Shown: positions 1 through 6,692, counted from the stretch's first letter. The stretch is 7,337 bases of DNA from Archangiaceae bacterium (GCA_023248915.1 JAHFDQ010000320.1:1-7337); one strand, 5' to 3'. Numbers and translations are program-made. Notes: a model not told the origin generated them from the letters alone.

Positions 1-60
1 ACTGATCGAACGCTCTCTCCTTAGACGGGGCCCGGCCATCGGGTATCCTCCCAGGCAGAG

Positions 61-1287
61 ATGTCCAGCGCCGAGCAGTCAATCCCGCGCCGCGAACCGA
101 CCCGGTTCGGCAAGTACACGCTCATCGACCGCATCGCGGTCGGCGGCATGGCCGAGATCTTCCTCGCGCGCCAGGCGGGGCTCGAGGGCTTCGAAAAGAC
201 CATCGTCATCAAGCGCATCAGGCCGCACCTGTCGAAGCAGACCAGCTTCGTGAAGATGTTCCTGAACGAGGCCAAGCTCGCCGCGCAGCTCAACCACCCG
301 AACATCGTGCAAATCTACGACCTCGGGAAGATCGGCGAGAGCTACTTCATCGCGATGGAGTACATCTTCGGCCGCGACATGCGGCGCATCATCCCCAAGG
401 CCGACACCATGGGGATTCCGTTCCCGATGGTGTACGCCCTGAAGATCGCCTCGTCGGTCTGCGAAGGGCTGTACTACGCCCACCAGAAGGTCGACCTGTA
501 CGGCAACCCGCTGAACATCGTGCACCGCGACGTCACGCCCGAGAACATCTTCGTCTCGTTCGACGGCACGGTGAAGGTGCTCGACTTCGGCATCGCCAAG
601 GCGGCCAACCAGATCGAGCAGACGCGCGCCGGGGAGATCAAGGGCAAGCTCAGCTACATGAGCCCCGAGCAGTGCATGGGCAAGGCGCTCGACTGCCGCA
701 GCGACCTCTTCTCGCTCGGGGTGGTGCTGTACGAGTGGCTCACCGGGTTCAAGCTGTTCACCGGCGAGTCCGAGGTCGCCATCTTGAAGTCCATCACAGA
801 GGGGAAAATCTACGCCCCCTCGTACTTCAAGTCGGACATCCCCGAGGCGGTCGAGGCGATTCTGATGCGCTCGCTCGACAAGGATCGAGACCGTCGCTAC
901 CAGACCGCGTGGGACCTTCAGTACGACCTCGACCAGTTCTTGTCGCAGTACGAGTTCACCCCGTCGAACATCCACCTCTCGAACTTCCTGAAGCAGCTCT
1001 TCTTCGACGAGCTCGAGGAAGAGAAGGCGCGGGTGGCCTCGCGCACGGCCGGGGGCACGCCGCCGGTCGAGCAGGAAGAGATCATCTCGAACCTCGAGCC
1101 GATCTCCGTGCCGGCGGGGAAGCTCTCCGAACCGACCGCCGTCGCGCGCCCGTCCGCGGACCGGGTGCTGAACGTCGCGGTCGAGACCGAGGAGTACCAG
1201 CTCTTGACGGACATCGCCGAGAAGCACGGCCTGACGGTGGGGGCGTTGGTGCGCGACATTCTCAAGGAATGGGCGAAGTACCGCTGA
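61..1287 (+). CDS. Hanks-type serine/threonine protein kinase with C-terminal RHH-like tail
   Basis: Predicted cytosolic Ser/Thr kinase of 408 aa; it transfers ATP phosphate to protein targets. The catalytic domain spans about residues 17-290: glycine loop around 26-34 (AVGGMAEIF, where the usual first glycine is alanine), ATP-anchoring Lys51, helix-C Glu70, catalytic loop HRDVTPEN at 155-162 with Asp157 and Asn162, DFG at 175-177, and SPE in place of APE at 201-203. The usual catalytic-loop lysine is Thr159, a change I associate with myxobacterial kinases. Residues 320-365 look like a disordered linker. Residues 368-408 read as one strand plus two helices and resemble an RHH (Arc/MetJ/CopG) unit. 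No hydrophobic stretch could cross a membrane, unlike PknB-type receptor kinases. The ATG at 61 has only a weak AGG-type ribosome site 5 nt upstream, and no earlier in-frame start is visible. The substrate is unknown. Kinase identity is secure; the tail assignment is inference. Confidence 0.95.
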   Translation: MSSAEQSIPRREPTRFGKYTLIDRIAVGGMAEIFLARQAGLEGFEKTIVIKRIRPHLSKQTSFVKMFLNEAKLAAQLNHPNIVQIYDLGKIGESYFIAMEYIFGRDMRRIIPKADTMGIPFPMVYALKIASSVCEGLYYAHQKVDLYGNPLNIVHRDVTPENIFVSFDGTVKVLDFGIAKAANQIEQTRAGEIKGKLSYMSPEQCMGKALDCRSDLFSLGVVLYEWLTGFKLFTGESEVAILKSITEGKIYAPSYFKSDIPEAVEAILMRSLDKDRDRRYQTAWDLQYDLDQFLSQYEFTPSNIHLSNFLKQLFFDELEEEKARVASRTAGGTPPVEQEEIISNLEPISVPAGKLSEPTAVARPSADRVLNVAVETEEYQLLTDIAEKHGLTVGALVRDILKEWAKYR

Positions 1288-1295
1288 CGCGTCAG
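1284..1295. repeat. 12-bp perfect palindrome joining two convergent stop codons
   Basis: CTGACGCGTCAG is its own reverse complement. It contains the TGA of the kinase on the + strand and the TGA of the small membrane protein on the - strand. The two coding regions are separated by only 4 bp. No T-run follows in either direction, so this is not a standard intrinsic terminator. It may simply follow from two TGA stops meeting across a CGCG core. Confidence 0.45.
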
Positions 1296-1747
1296 GCGTC
1301 GGCCGGGGGCTTTCGCCACTGCCCGTGCCGCCGGCGGGCGATACCGGCGCGGCCGTGCCAGCGCAGGTCGTGCACGACTCCCGGCGCCTCGGTCGGCGGC
1401 AGCGCCAGCTCGTCCAGGCGGCTCGCCGGGCTGTCGGCCAACGGCTCGCAGTCGATGTCCACCAGCCAGTCTCCGGCCGCCTGCTCGTAGGTCAGCCGCA
1501 TGCGGAAGCGGGTGCCGCCCAGGGCCGCCTCGTACCCGTAGGCGTCGCCCGCCGCCGTCCGCCGGTTCGACCGGACCGGCAGCGGGGGGGGAGACAGGCG
1601 GTCGCGCAGCGGGGGCAGGACGTACGTCATCAGCGGGCCGGACCCGTCGAGGTGGGCCGGGACGGGGTCGTCGCTGACGAAGAACATCAGCGAGGCGACG
1701 AAGGCGATTCCGCTCGAGGCCAGCATCAGGAAAACGTCGGGTGGCAT
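1292..1747 (-). CDS. Hypothetical single-pass membrane-anchored protein
   Basis: Small protein of 151 aa that I do not recognise. Residues about 5-24 form one hydrophobic helix (VFLMLASSGIAFVASLMFFV), followed directly by SDD. There is no signal peptidase site of the AXA type and no lipobox, so an uncleaved N-terminal anchor is more likely than a secreted protein. The remainder is soluble: a proline/arginine-rich stretch (about 45-62), then a part that may be mostly beta-strand with two tryptophans, then a basic end. I chose the ATG at 1747 because it begins just before the membrane helix. The longer frame reaching 2017 would run antisense through the start of truA and lacks the protein-like quality of this part. 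No clear ribosome site precedes the ATG. The gene is divergent from truA (118 bp between the starts) and convergent with the kinase. Real gene likely, function unknown. Confidence 0.68.
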   Translation of the reverse strand: MPPDVFLMLASSGIAFVASLMFFVSDDPVPAHLDGSGPLMTYVLPPLRDRLSPPPLPVRSNRRTAAGDAYGYEAALGGTRFRMRLTYEQAAGDWLVDIDCEPLADSPASRLDELALPPTEAPGVVHDLRWHGRAGIARRRHGQWRKPPADA

Positions 1748-1865
1748 GCGCGAAAAGGGACAGCGGGCGCCGTCAGATGGTTCCGCCCCCGCGCGGCGCG
1801 AAGCGTGTGGGTTCCCCTCGCACCACCGCCCGGTGCACGGTTGCGGGTGTATACGGACCAACGTC

Positions 1866-2612
1866 ATGACGCGCATCAAGCTGACGGTCGAGTACGACGG
1901 CACCGGGTACGTGGGCTGGCAGACCCAGGACAACGGCCCCTCGGTGCAGGCGCGGCTCGAGCAGGCACTCGGCGAACTCTTCGGCGCGCCGGTGGAGTCG
2001 GTGGCCGCCGGGCGCACCGACTCGGGCGTGCACGCGGCGGGGCAGGTGGTGTGCTTCGACTCCCCGCGCGAGCTGCCGTTGAAGGCCTACACGATGGGGC
2101 TGAACGGCCTGCTCCCCGAAGACATCTCGGTGGTTGGCGCCGAGGTGGCGGCGGCAGGGTTCGACCCGCGGCGCGGGGCGCGGGGCAAGCGGTACCGGTA
2201 CCTCATCAGCAACCGGCGGGCGCGGTCCCCTTTGCGGCGAAGGACGCATTGGGAAATCTTTCAGCCGCTCGACGTCGGGGCGATGGCCGAGGCTGCGCGG
2301 GCGCTGGTGGGCCGGCACGACTTCTCGGCGTTTCGCGCGTCCGACTGCCAGGCGGCGCATGCGGTGCGCGAGGTGAATGTGCTCGAGGTGACCGGGCGCG
2401 CGGGCGACGAGGTGGCGTTGGCGGTCGAGGGCACGGCCTTCCTGAAGCACATGGTGCGCAACTTCGCCGGCACGCTGGTGGAGGTCGGCCGCGGGCGCCG
2501 GCCGGTCGGGTGGGTGAGGGAAGTGCTCGAGTCGCGCGACCGGACGCGCGCCGGGCCCACCGCGCCTCCGCAGGGGCTGACGCTCGTCGAGGTGCTGTAC
2601 GGCTCGGGTTGA
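1866..2612 (+). CDS. truA: tRNA pseudouridine(38-40) synthase TruA
   Basis: Converts uridines 38-40 in the anticodon stem-loop of many tRNAs to pseudouridine, without cofactor, in the cytosol. The 248-aa length fits the family (roughly 245-270 aa). Family marks seen: KLTVEYDGTGYVGWQ near the N-terminus (5-19), the catalytic motif AAGRTDSGVHAAGQV at 47-61 with nucleophile Asp52, KRYRYLI at 108-114 carrying the conserved active-site tyrosine, HDFSAFRA at 151-158, FLKHMVRN at 192-199, and GPTAPPQGLTL at 230-240 near the C-terminus. The ATG at 1866 starts directly at the conserved MTRIKLTVEYDG beginning; an in-frame extension to 1746 adds 40 residues with no TruA likeness and runs through the presumed control region. 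No Shine-Dalgarno sequence is evident upstream. The stop TGA (2610-2612) lies inside the -35 box of the next promoter. The toxin-antitoxin genes downstream are unrelated. Confidence 0.97.
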   Translation: MTRIKLTVEYDGTGYVGWQTQDNGPSVQARLEQALGELFGAPVESVAAGRTDSGVHAAGQVVCFDSPRELPLKAYTMGLNGLLPEDISVVGAEVAAAGFDPRRGARGKRYRYLISNRRARSPLRRRTHWEIFQPLDVGAMAEAARALVGRHDFSAFRASDCQAAHAVREVNVLEVTGRAGDEVALAVEGTAFLKHMVRNFAGTLVEVGRGRRPVGWVREVLESRDRTRAGPTAPPQGLTLVEVLYGSG

Positions 2613-2637
2613 CCTTCCACTTGGATGTACATATAGT
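2609..2637 (+). promoter_or_regulatory. Sigma70-type promoter of the toxin-antitoxin operon
   Basis: TTGACC at 2609-2614 (5 of 6 matches to TTGACA) and TATAGT at 2632-2637 (5 of 6 matches to TATAAT) are separated by exactly 17 bp. The -35 box includes the truA stop codon TGA. Transcription would begin near 2644-2646, at or within 2 nt of the antitoxin ATG at 2646, so the mRNA should have practically no 5' leader. This agrees with the lack of a Shine-Dalgarno sequence there. The short AT-rich stretch stands out from the GC-rich surroundings. The boxes are seen directly; activity and start site are inferred. Confidence 0.75.
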
Positions 2638-2645
2638 TGTACATC
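2624..2645. promoter_or_regulatory. Inverted-repeat operator around the -10 box of the toxin-antitoxin promoter
   Basis: GATGTACA at 2624-2631 and TGTACATC at 2638-2645 are perfect 8-bp inverted arms. The 6-bp centre, TATAGT, is the -10 box itself. Each arm contains the self-complementary TGTACA, so the site also reads as two small palindromes 12 bp apart. Phd/YefM-type antitoxins usually repress their own operon by binding palindromes over the promoter, with the toxin as co-repressor; a complex bound here would block RNA polymerase. The right arm ends one base before the antitoxin ATG. Confidence 0.75.
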
Positions 2646-2972
2646 ATGAAGCGGCGAACCCATTCGAAGAAGGTTCTGACGCTCAGTCAGGCGCGAGCCG
2701 CGCTCAGTCCCTTGGTTCGCGAGGTGGCCGAGTCTCCGGGCAAGACCGTGCCGATCTCGGTTCGTGGCGAGGTCAAGGCCTACGTGATCGGCGCCGAGTC
2801 CCTGGCGCTCCTCGAGGTCCGGGAAGCGCAGAGGGGCCGTGCCCGGCCCCGCCCCCCGTCGTTCGAAGGCACGCTGGAGATCGTCTCGGACCTCGAACAG
2901 GGAAGCCGCGAGGCGGCGCTGGAGCTCGAGCTGGCGGCCCTGCGAAGCTGGGACAAAGCGACGAAGTCGTGA
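2646..2972 (+). CDS. Phd/YefM-family antitoxin of a type II toxin-antitoxin system
   Basis: Predicted antitoxin of 108 aa, expected to bind and neutralise the PIN toxin encoded next and to repress its own promoter. Residues about 10-60 fit the Phd/YefM fold: a basic start (MKRRTHSKK), helix LTLSQARAALSPLVREVAES, strand TVPISVRGEVKAYVIGA, then ESLALLEV. Residues 61-108 are a variable toxin-binding tail with an acidic/alanine helix (EQGSREAALELELAALRSW). I chose the ATG at 2646; a TTG at 2637 in the same frame lies inside the operator and -10 box and would add only three residues. Its TGA overlaps the toxin's start (GTGA, 4 nt), so toxin translation is probably coupled to antitoxin translation. 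Family placement is by sequence pattern; the pairing with a PIN protein in this order strongly supports it. Confidence 0.87.
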   Translation: MKRRTHSKKVLTLSQARAALSPLVREVAESPGKTVPISVRGEVKAYVIGAESLALLEVREAQRGRARPRPPSFEGTLEIVSDLEQGSREAALELELAALRSWDKATKS

Positions 2973-3370
2973 ACGACGCCTTCGTCACCGACACGCACCC
3001 AGTCGTCTGGCTGGCCGCCGACCGGAAGAAGCTCGGTAGACGGGCTGCCCGTGCTTTCGACGCCTACGAAGCGGGAGAGGCGACCCTCTACGTTCCTGCC
3101 CCCGTGGTCCTGGAGACCTGGTTCCTGCGAAAGAACGGGCGCATTCGGGCCAGTACTTCGCTCGGAAGCTGGTGGGACTCCGTGGCGTCGCCGTCACTTC
3201 TGTTCGAGCCGATGACGGGTGAGGACGTGGTGCAGGCCGAGAGGTTGCACTGGGAGCACGTGGACGTCTTCGACCGGCTCATCGTAGCGTGTGCACTTAG
3301 GCTGGGGCTGCCGCTCGTAACCGCCGACGCGGCCATCACTGACTCTACGTTGGTGGAAGTGGTGTGGTAG
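2969..3370 (+). CDS. PIN-domain (VapC-like) ribonuclease toxin
   Basis: Predicted Mg-dependent endoribonuclease toxin of 133 aa; related VapC proteins cleave tRNA or rRNA and stop translation. The acidic PIN residues are all visible: Asp8 in TDTHPVVWLA, Glu49 in VVLETWFL, Asp99 and Asp102 in HVDVFDRLIVACAL, and Asp120 in GLPLVTADAAI. The 'DTHxxxW ... HxDxFDRLIVA ... LPLVTxD' pattern is that of the PIN group often paired with Phd/YefM antitoxins. I placed the start at the GTG at 2969 because it overlaps the antitoxin stop by 4 nt and comes right before the first conserved aspartate; the open frame continues upstream but there it only shadows the antitoxin and truA. There is no strong ribosome site, which fits translational coupling. 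Codons near the end (GTA, TGT, GCA, CTT, AGG, ACT, TCT) are unusual beside the neighbours and hint at acquisition. Its RNA target cannot be read from sequence. Confidence 0.9.
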   Translation: MNDAFVTDTHPVVWLAADRKKLGRRAARAFDAYEAGEATLYVPAPVVLETWFLRKNGRIRASTSLGSWWDSVASPSLLFEPMTGEDVVQAERLHWEHVDVFDRLIVACALRLGLPLVTADAAITDSTLVEVVW

Positions 3371-3957
3371 CTGCCTGGCGAGGCCCGGTGGAGGACTCCA
3401 AGAAAGCCAGCGCGCTCGAGCCGCTCCGAGCCCGGGTGCGCCGGTTCCAACTCGTGGTGGGGATGGGCTTTCTGGCGCTCGTCGCCGGAGCAGTCATTTC
3501 GGCGCCGCTGGGAATGCGGCTGCAGCCGAGGGTCGCGGCCCTGGATTTGGACTGGGCACAGGTGGCTCTCGCCGGCGCGGTGTCGGGCCTCTGGCTCTGG
3601 GCGGTGCTGCCGGCCGTCTGCTACGCGGCGGCCCGCGTGTTCGACCTTCGGCCCTGGTCCACCGCGCTGGGCGCGGCCCTCACCGGCCAGGGGTTTCTGG
3701 TCGCCATCGCGCTGGTGAGCTCGGGCCTCGACGGGCTCGCCCGACCGGTGCCGGAACTGGTGCTCGAGGGCGTGTCGTTCGCTGCGGGAGTCGTGTTGAG
3801 CCGCACCGCCGTCGTCCGCGCCCGCGCGCGCGCCGCGCGCGTCGAGGAAGCCGCTCGCGTCGCCGCCCAGGTGAGTGCGAACCGCTACGCCGACTTCTCC
3901 GCCGCCCAGGCCAAGGTCGAACCGCCCGGAGGGTCGGACCCGAAGCAGGGACAGTAG
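3364..3957 (+). CDS. Hypothetical four-helix inner-membrane protein
   Basis: Protein of 197 aa with four likely membrane helices at about residues 28-48, 67-90, 101-121 and 131-150, joined by short loops. The arginine-rich flanks (RARVRR before helix 1, RARARAAR after helix 4) put both ends in the cytoplasm. The C-terminal 45 residues are soluble, alanine-rich and perhaps helical (about 155-185), then PPGGSDPKQG. I do not recognise a family. The GTG at 3364 overlaps the toxin stop by 7 nt and has a GGTGGA-like site 6 nt upstream; a GTG at 3388 (which would begin VEDSKK) after GGCGAGG is an equally fair start and would still keep all four helices. The tight junction suggests transcription with the toxin-antitoxin operon, but its GC-rich third positions resemble the host genes more than the toxin. 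It is convergent with clpB. Confidence 0.75.
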   Translation: MVAAWRGPVEDSKKASALEPLRARVRRFQLVVGMGFLALVAGAVISAPLGMRLQPRVAALDLDWAQVALAGAVSGLWLWAVLPAVCYAAARVFDLRPWSTALGAALTGQGFLVAIALVSSGLDGLARPVPELVLEGVSFAAGVVLSRTAVVRARARAARVEEAARVAAQVSANRYADFSAAQAKVEPPGGSDPKQGQ

Positions 3958-3983
3958 CCAGCGTCGTCTTGCAGACCGCCGTC

Positions 3984-3995
3984 GGGCGCGCGCCC
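3984..3995. terminator. GC-rich palindrome between convergent genes, possible weak terminator
   Basis: GGGCGCGCGCCC is a perfect 12-bp palindrome in the 54-bp gap between the stop of the four-helix membrane protein and the stop of clpB. It could fold into a 4-bp GC stem with a 4-nt loop. An overlapping alternative pairs CGCCC (3991-3995) with GGGCG (4005-4009). Neither has a following T-run on either strand, so intrinsic termination is doubtful; high-GC sequence makes such palindromes common by chance. Confidence 0.2.
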
Positions 3996-4011
3996 CCCAG
4001 GGAAGGGCGTT

Positions 4012-6609
4012 TCAGGCCCTCGGCGCGGCCTTCAGCTTCAACGCGTCTGGCCCCGCGTCCACCCGCACCGTGTCGCCGGGGGCCAGCTCGCCGGACAGCA
4101 CCTTCAGGGCCAGGGGATCTTGCAGGTACTTCTGGATGGCGCGCTTGAGTGGCCGGGCGCCGAAGACCGGGTCGTACCCGCGGTCGGCGAGGAATTCGCG
4201 GGCCTTCGGGCTCAGCTCGAGGTTGAGCCTCTTCTCGGCCAAGAGCCGCCGCATGCGCGCGAGCTGAATCTCGACGATGCGGCCGATGTCCTCGCGCATC
4301 AGCGACTCGAACAGGACCACCTCGTCCACCCGGTTCAGGAACTCGGGCCGGAACTCGGCGTGCAGAAGGTCGAGCACCTCGCGCTTGGTCTTCTCGTCGA
4401 GCTGCTTCTTGTTCGCCATGCCCTCCTGAATCAGCGCCGAACCGAGGTTCGAGGTCATGATGAGCACGGTGTTCTTGAAGTCGACGGTGCGGCCGTGGCC
4501 GTCGGTCAGGCGGCCGTCGTCGAGGAGCTGCAACAGCACGTTGAAGACGTCGTGGTGGGCCTTCTCGATCTCGTCGAACAGCACCACCGAGTAGGGCCGG
4601 CGCCGCACGGCCTCGGTGAGCTGGCCGCCCTCGTCGTAGCCGACATAGCCCGGAGGGGCGCCGATGAGCCGCGCCACCGCGTGCTTCTCCATGTACTCGG
4701 ACATGTCGATTCGAATCATCGAGGCCTCGTCGTCGAACAGAAACTCGGCGAGCGCCTTGGCCGACTCGGTCTTTCCCACGCCGGTGGGGCCGAGGAAGAT
4801 GAACGAGCCGATGGGGCGATTCGGGTCTTGCAAGCCGCTGCGCGCCCGCCGCACGGCGTTCGACACCGCCTCGAGCGCGCTTTTCTGGCCGATGACGCGC
4901 AAGGCGAGCCGATCTTCCATCTTGACCAGCTTCTGGACTTCCCCTTCGAGCAGCTTCGACACGGGAATGTGTGTCCACTTCGCCACCACCTCGGCGATGT
5001 CCTCGGCGTCCACCTCTTCCTTCAGGAACTTCTGCTTCTTCTGCAGCTCGATGAGGCGCGAGTTGCGTTGGGTCAGCTCTTTCTCGAGCGCGGGCACGGT
5101 GCCGAACTTCAGCTCGGCGGCGCGGTTCAGTTCACCCAGCCGTTCGGCCGCGGCCTGGTCTTGCCGCGCCTTTTCGATCTTCTCCTTGATGCCGCGCAGG
5201 GCCGCGATCTCGGTCTTCTCGGCCTGCCAGTGGGCCTTCAGGCCGGTGAACTGCTCGGTCAGTTCGGCCACCTGCTTCTCCAGCGCGGACAGCCGCTCGC
5301 GCGAGTGAACGTCCGTCTCTCGCTTCAACCCCTCGCGCTCGATCTCGAGCTGGGTGATGTGGCGACGCACGTCGTCGATCTCGGTGGGCATCGAGTCGAT
5401 CTCGATGCGCAGCTTCGAGGAAGCCTCGTCCACCAGGTCGATGGCCTTGTCGGGCAGGAAGCGGTCCGAGATGTAGCGGTGCGACAAGGTCGCCGCGGCC
5501 ACCAGCGCCGAGTCCTGAATGCGCACGCCGTGGTGGACCTCGTACCGTTCCTTCAGCCCGCGCAAGATCGAGATGGTGTCGTGCACGGTGGGCTCGCCCA
5601 CCATCACCGGCTGGAAGCGGCGCTCGAGGGCGGCGTCCTTCTCGATGTGCTTCCGGTACTCGTCGAGGGTGGTGGCGCCGATACAGTGCAGGTCGCCGCG
5701 CGCCAAGGCCGGCTTCAGCATGTTCGAGGCGTCCATCGACCCCTCGGCCCGCCCCGCGCCGACGACGTTGTGCAATTCGTCGATGAACAGAATGAGCTCG
5801 CCTTCGGCGGAAGCTACTTCCTTCAATACCGCCTTCAGCCGCTCTTCGAATTCGCCGCGGTACTTCGCCCCGGCCACCATCGCCGCCAGGTCGAGCGAGA
5901 TGAGCCGCTTGTTCTTCAGCCCCTCGGGCACGTCGCCGTCCACCATGCGCCGCGCCAAGCCCTCGACGATGGCCGTCTTGCCGACGCCCGGCTCGCCGAT
6001 GAGCACCGGGTTGTTCTTCGTGCGCCGCGACAGCACCTGCACGCAGCGGCGAATCTCTTCGTCGCGCCCGATGACGGGGTCCAATTTCCCGGCGCGGGCG
6101 GCCTCGGTCAGGTCGCGGCCGTACTTCTCGAGCGCCCGGTAGGTGCCTTCCGCGTCCTGGCTGGTGACTCGGCCGCTGCCCCGGACGTCCTTCAGCACCG
6201 AGAACACCCGGTCGCGGCGCACTCCCGATGACTTCAAGAGCTCGCCGGCCGCGCTCTTGTCCTGGGTCAGCGACAGCAACAGGTGCTCGGTCGAGGTGTA
6301 CTCGTCCTTCAGGGACTTGGCCTCGTCTTCGGCCCTGTCGAACACCTTCATCAGGCGCTGCGACAGCGTCGCGCCTTCGCCGCCCTCGACTCGCGGCAGC
6401 TTCGAGAGGGCCTCGTCCACGCGCTGGTTCACCAGGCGCGCGTCGGCGCCAATCTTCTGCAGAATCGGCCCGACCACGCCGTCCTGCTGTTCCAACAGCG
6501 CCTTCAACAGGTGCTCGGGTTCGAAGGCCGGGTGGCCCGCCCGCCGCGCGAGCGTCTGACCCTCTTGCACCGCTTCCTGCGCCTTGAGCGTGTACCGGTC
6601 CATTCGCAT
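4012..6609 (-). CDS. clpB: ATP-dependent disaggregase ClpB
   Basis: Hexameric AAA+ chaperone of 865 aa (E. coli ClpB: 857) that pulls polypeptides out of aggregates together with DnaK/DnaJ/GrpE after heat or other stress. Domains: Clp N domain 1-145; first ATPase with Walker A GEPGVGKT (205-212), pore-loop Tyr250 in KYRGEF, Walker B ending IDE (276-278), arginine fingers 330-331; coiled-coil middle domain about 405-525; second ATPase with Walker A GPTGVGKT (607-614), pore loop GYVGY (654-658), Walker B ending FDE (678-680), arginine in LNR (760) and sensor-2 GAR (817-819). The middle domain separates it from ClpA and ClpC, and no ClpP-binding IGF/L loop is expected. The start MRMDRYTLKAQ matches the family's usual MRLD-type beginning; ATG at 6603 (MDRY) is a possible second start. 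The ribosome site is weak. I found no CIRCE element or clear heat-shock sigma32 promoter upstream. Catalytic residues appear intact. Confidence 0.98.
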   Translation of the reverse strand: MRMDRYTLKAQEAVQEGQTLARRAGHPAFEPEHLLKALLEQQDGVVGPILQKIGADARLVNQRVDEALSKLPRVEGGEGATLSQRLMKVFDRAEDEAKSLKDEYTSTEHLLLSLTQDKSAAGELLKSSGVRRDRVFSVLKDVRGSGRVTSQDAEGTYRALEKYGRDLTEAARAGKLDPVIGRDEEIRRCVQVLSRRTKNNPVLIGEPGVGKTAIVEGLARRMVDGDVPEGLKNKRLISLDLAAMVAGAKYRGEFEERLKAVLKEVASAEGELILFIDELHNVVGAGRAEGSMDASNMLKPALARGDLHCIGATTLDEYRKHIEKDAALERRFQPVMVGEPTVHDTISILRGLKERYEVHHGVRIQDSALVAAATLSHRYISDRFLPDKAIDLVDEASSKLRIEIDSMPTEIDDVRRHITQLEIEREGLKRETDVHSRERLSALEKQVAELTEQFTGLKAHWQAEKTEIAALRGIKEKIEKARQDQAAAERLGELNRAAELKFGTVPALEKELTQRNSRLIELQKKQKFLKEEVDAEDIAEVVAKWTHIPVSKLLEGEVQKLVKMEDRLALRVIGQKSALEAVSNAVRRARSGLQDPNRPIGSFIFLGPTGVGKTESAKALAEFLFDDEASMIRIDMSEYMEKHAVARLIGAPPGYVGYDEGGQLTEAVRRRPYSVVLFDEIEKAHHDVFNVLLQLLDDGRLTDGHGRTVDFKNTVLIMTSNLGSALIQEGMANKKQLDEKTKREVLDLLHAEFRPEFLNRVDEVVLFESLMREDIGRIVEIQLARMRRLLAEKRLNLELSPKAREFLADRGYDPVFGARPLKRAIQKYLQDPLALKVLSGELAPGDTVRVDAGPDALKLKAAPRA

Positions 6610-6692
6610 CCGACCAAAGTAAGGGCAGGCACCGGGTTGGCAAGACATGGCGCAGTGCGTCACGCAACCCTGCGAATTTACAAGGTTGGGGG

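Noticed and set aside
1..24. Possible C-terminal tail of an upstream gene ending in TAG at 22-24
   Set aside because: Seven codons are too few to judge frame or coding character.
21..49. TTAGAC and TATCCT spaced 17 bp ahead of the kinase as a promoter
   Set aside because: The first hexamer matches the -35 consensus at only two positions, so the 17-bp spacing alone is not enough.
79..1227. Long open frame antisense to the kinase (382 aa)
   Set aside because: Composition dominated by Arg, Asp, Leu and Val with no domain; it is a mirror of high third-position G+C in the kinase, which has clear catalytic motifs.
1841..1865. Possible promoter TATACG (1850-1855) just upstream of truA giving a near-leaderless mRNA
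   Set aside because: No acceptable -35 hexamer lies 16-18 bp upstream, and the -10 match is only 4 of 6.
1325..3370. 681-aa open frame on the + strand ending with the toxin
   Set aside because: Only the last 133 residues are protein-like (PIN domain). The upstream part is an Arg/Gly/Ala-rich shadow of truA, the antitoxin and the antisense small protein.
4120..6231. 703-aa open frame antisense to clpB
   Set aside because: Rich in Leu, His, Val and Gln without motifs; a shadow of the clpB coding strand.
6637..6652. Sigma54-like site TGGCAAGACATGGCG on the + strand
   Set aside because: The spacing between the GG and GC elements is one base off the strict -24/-12 arrangement and the TTGC element is poor.
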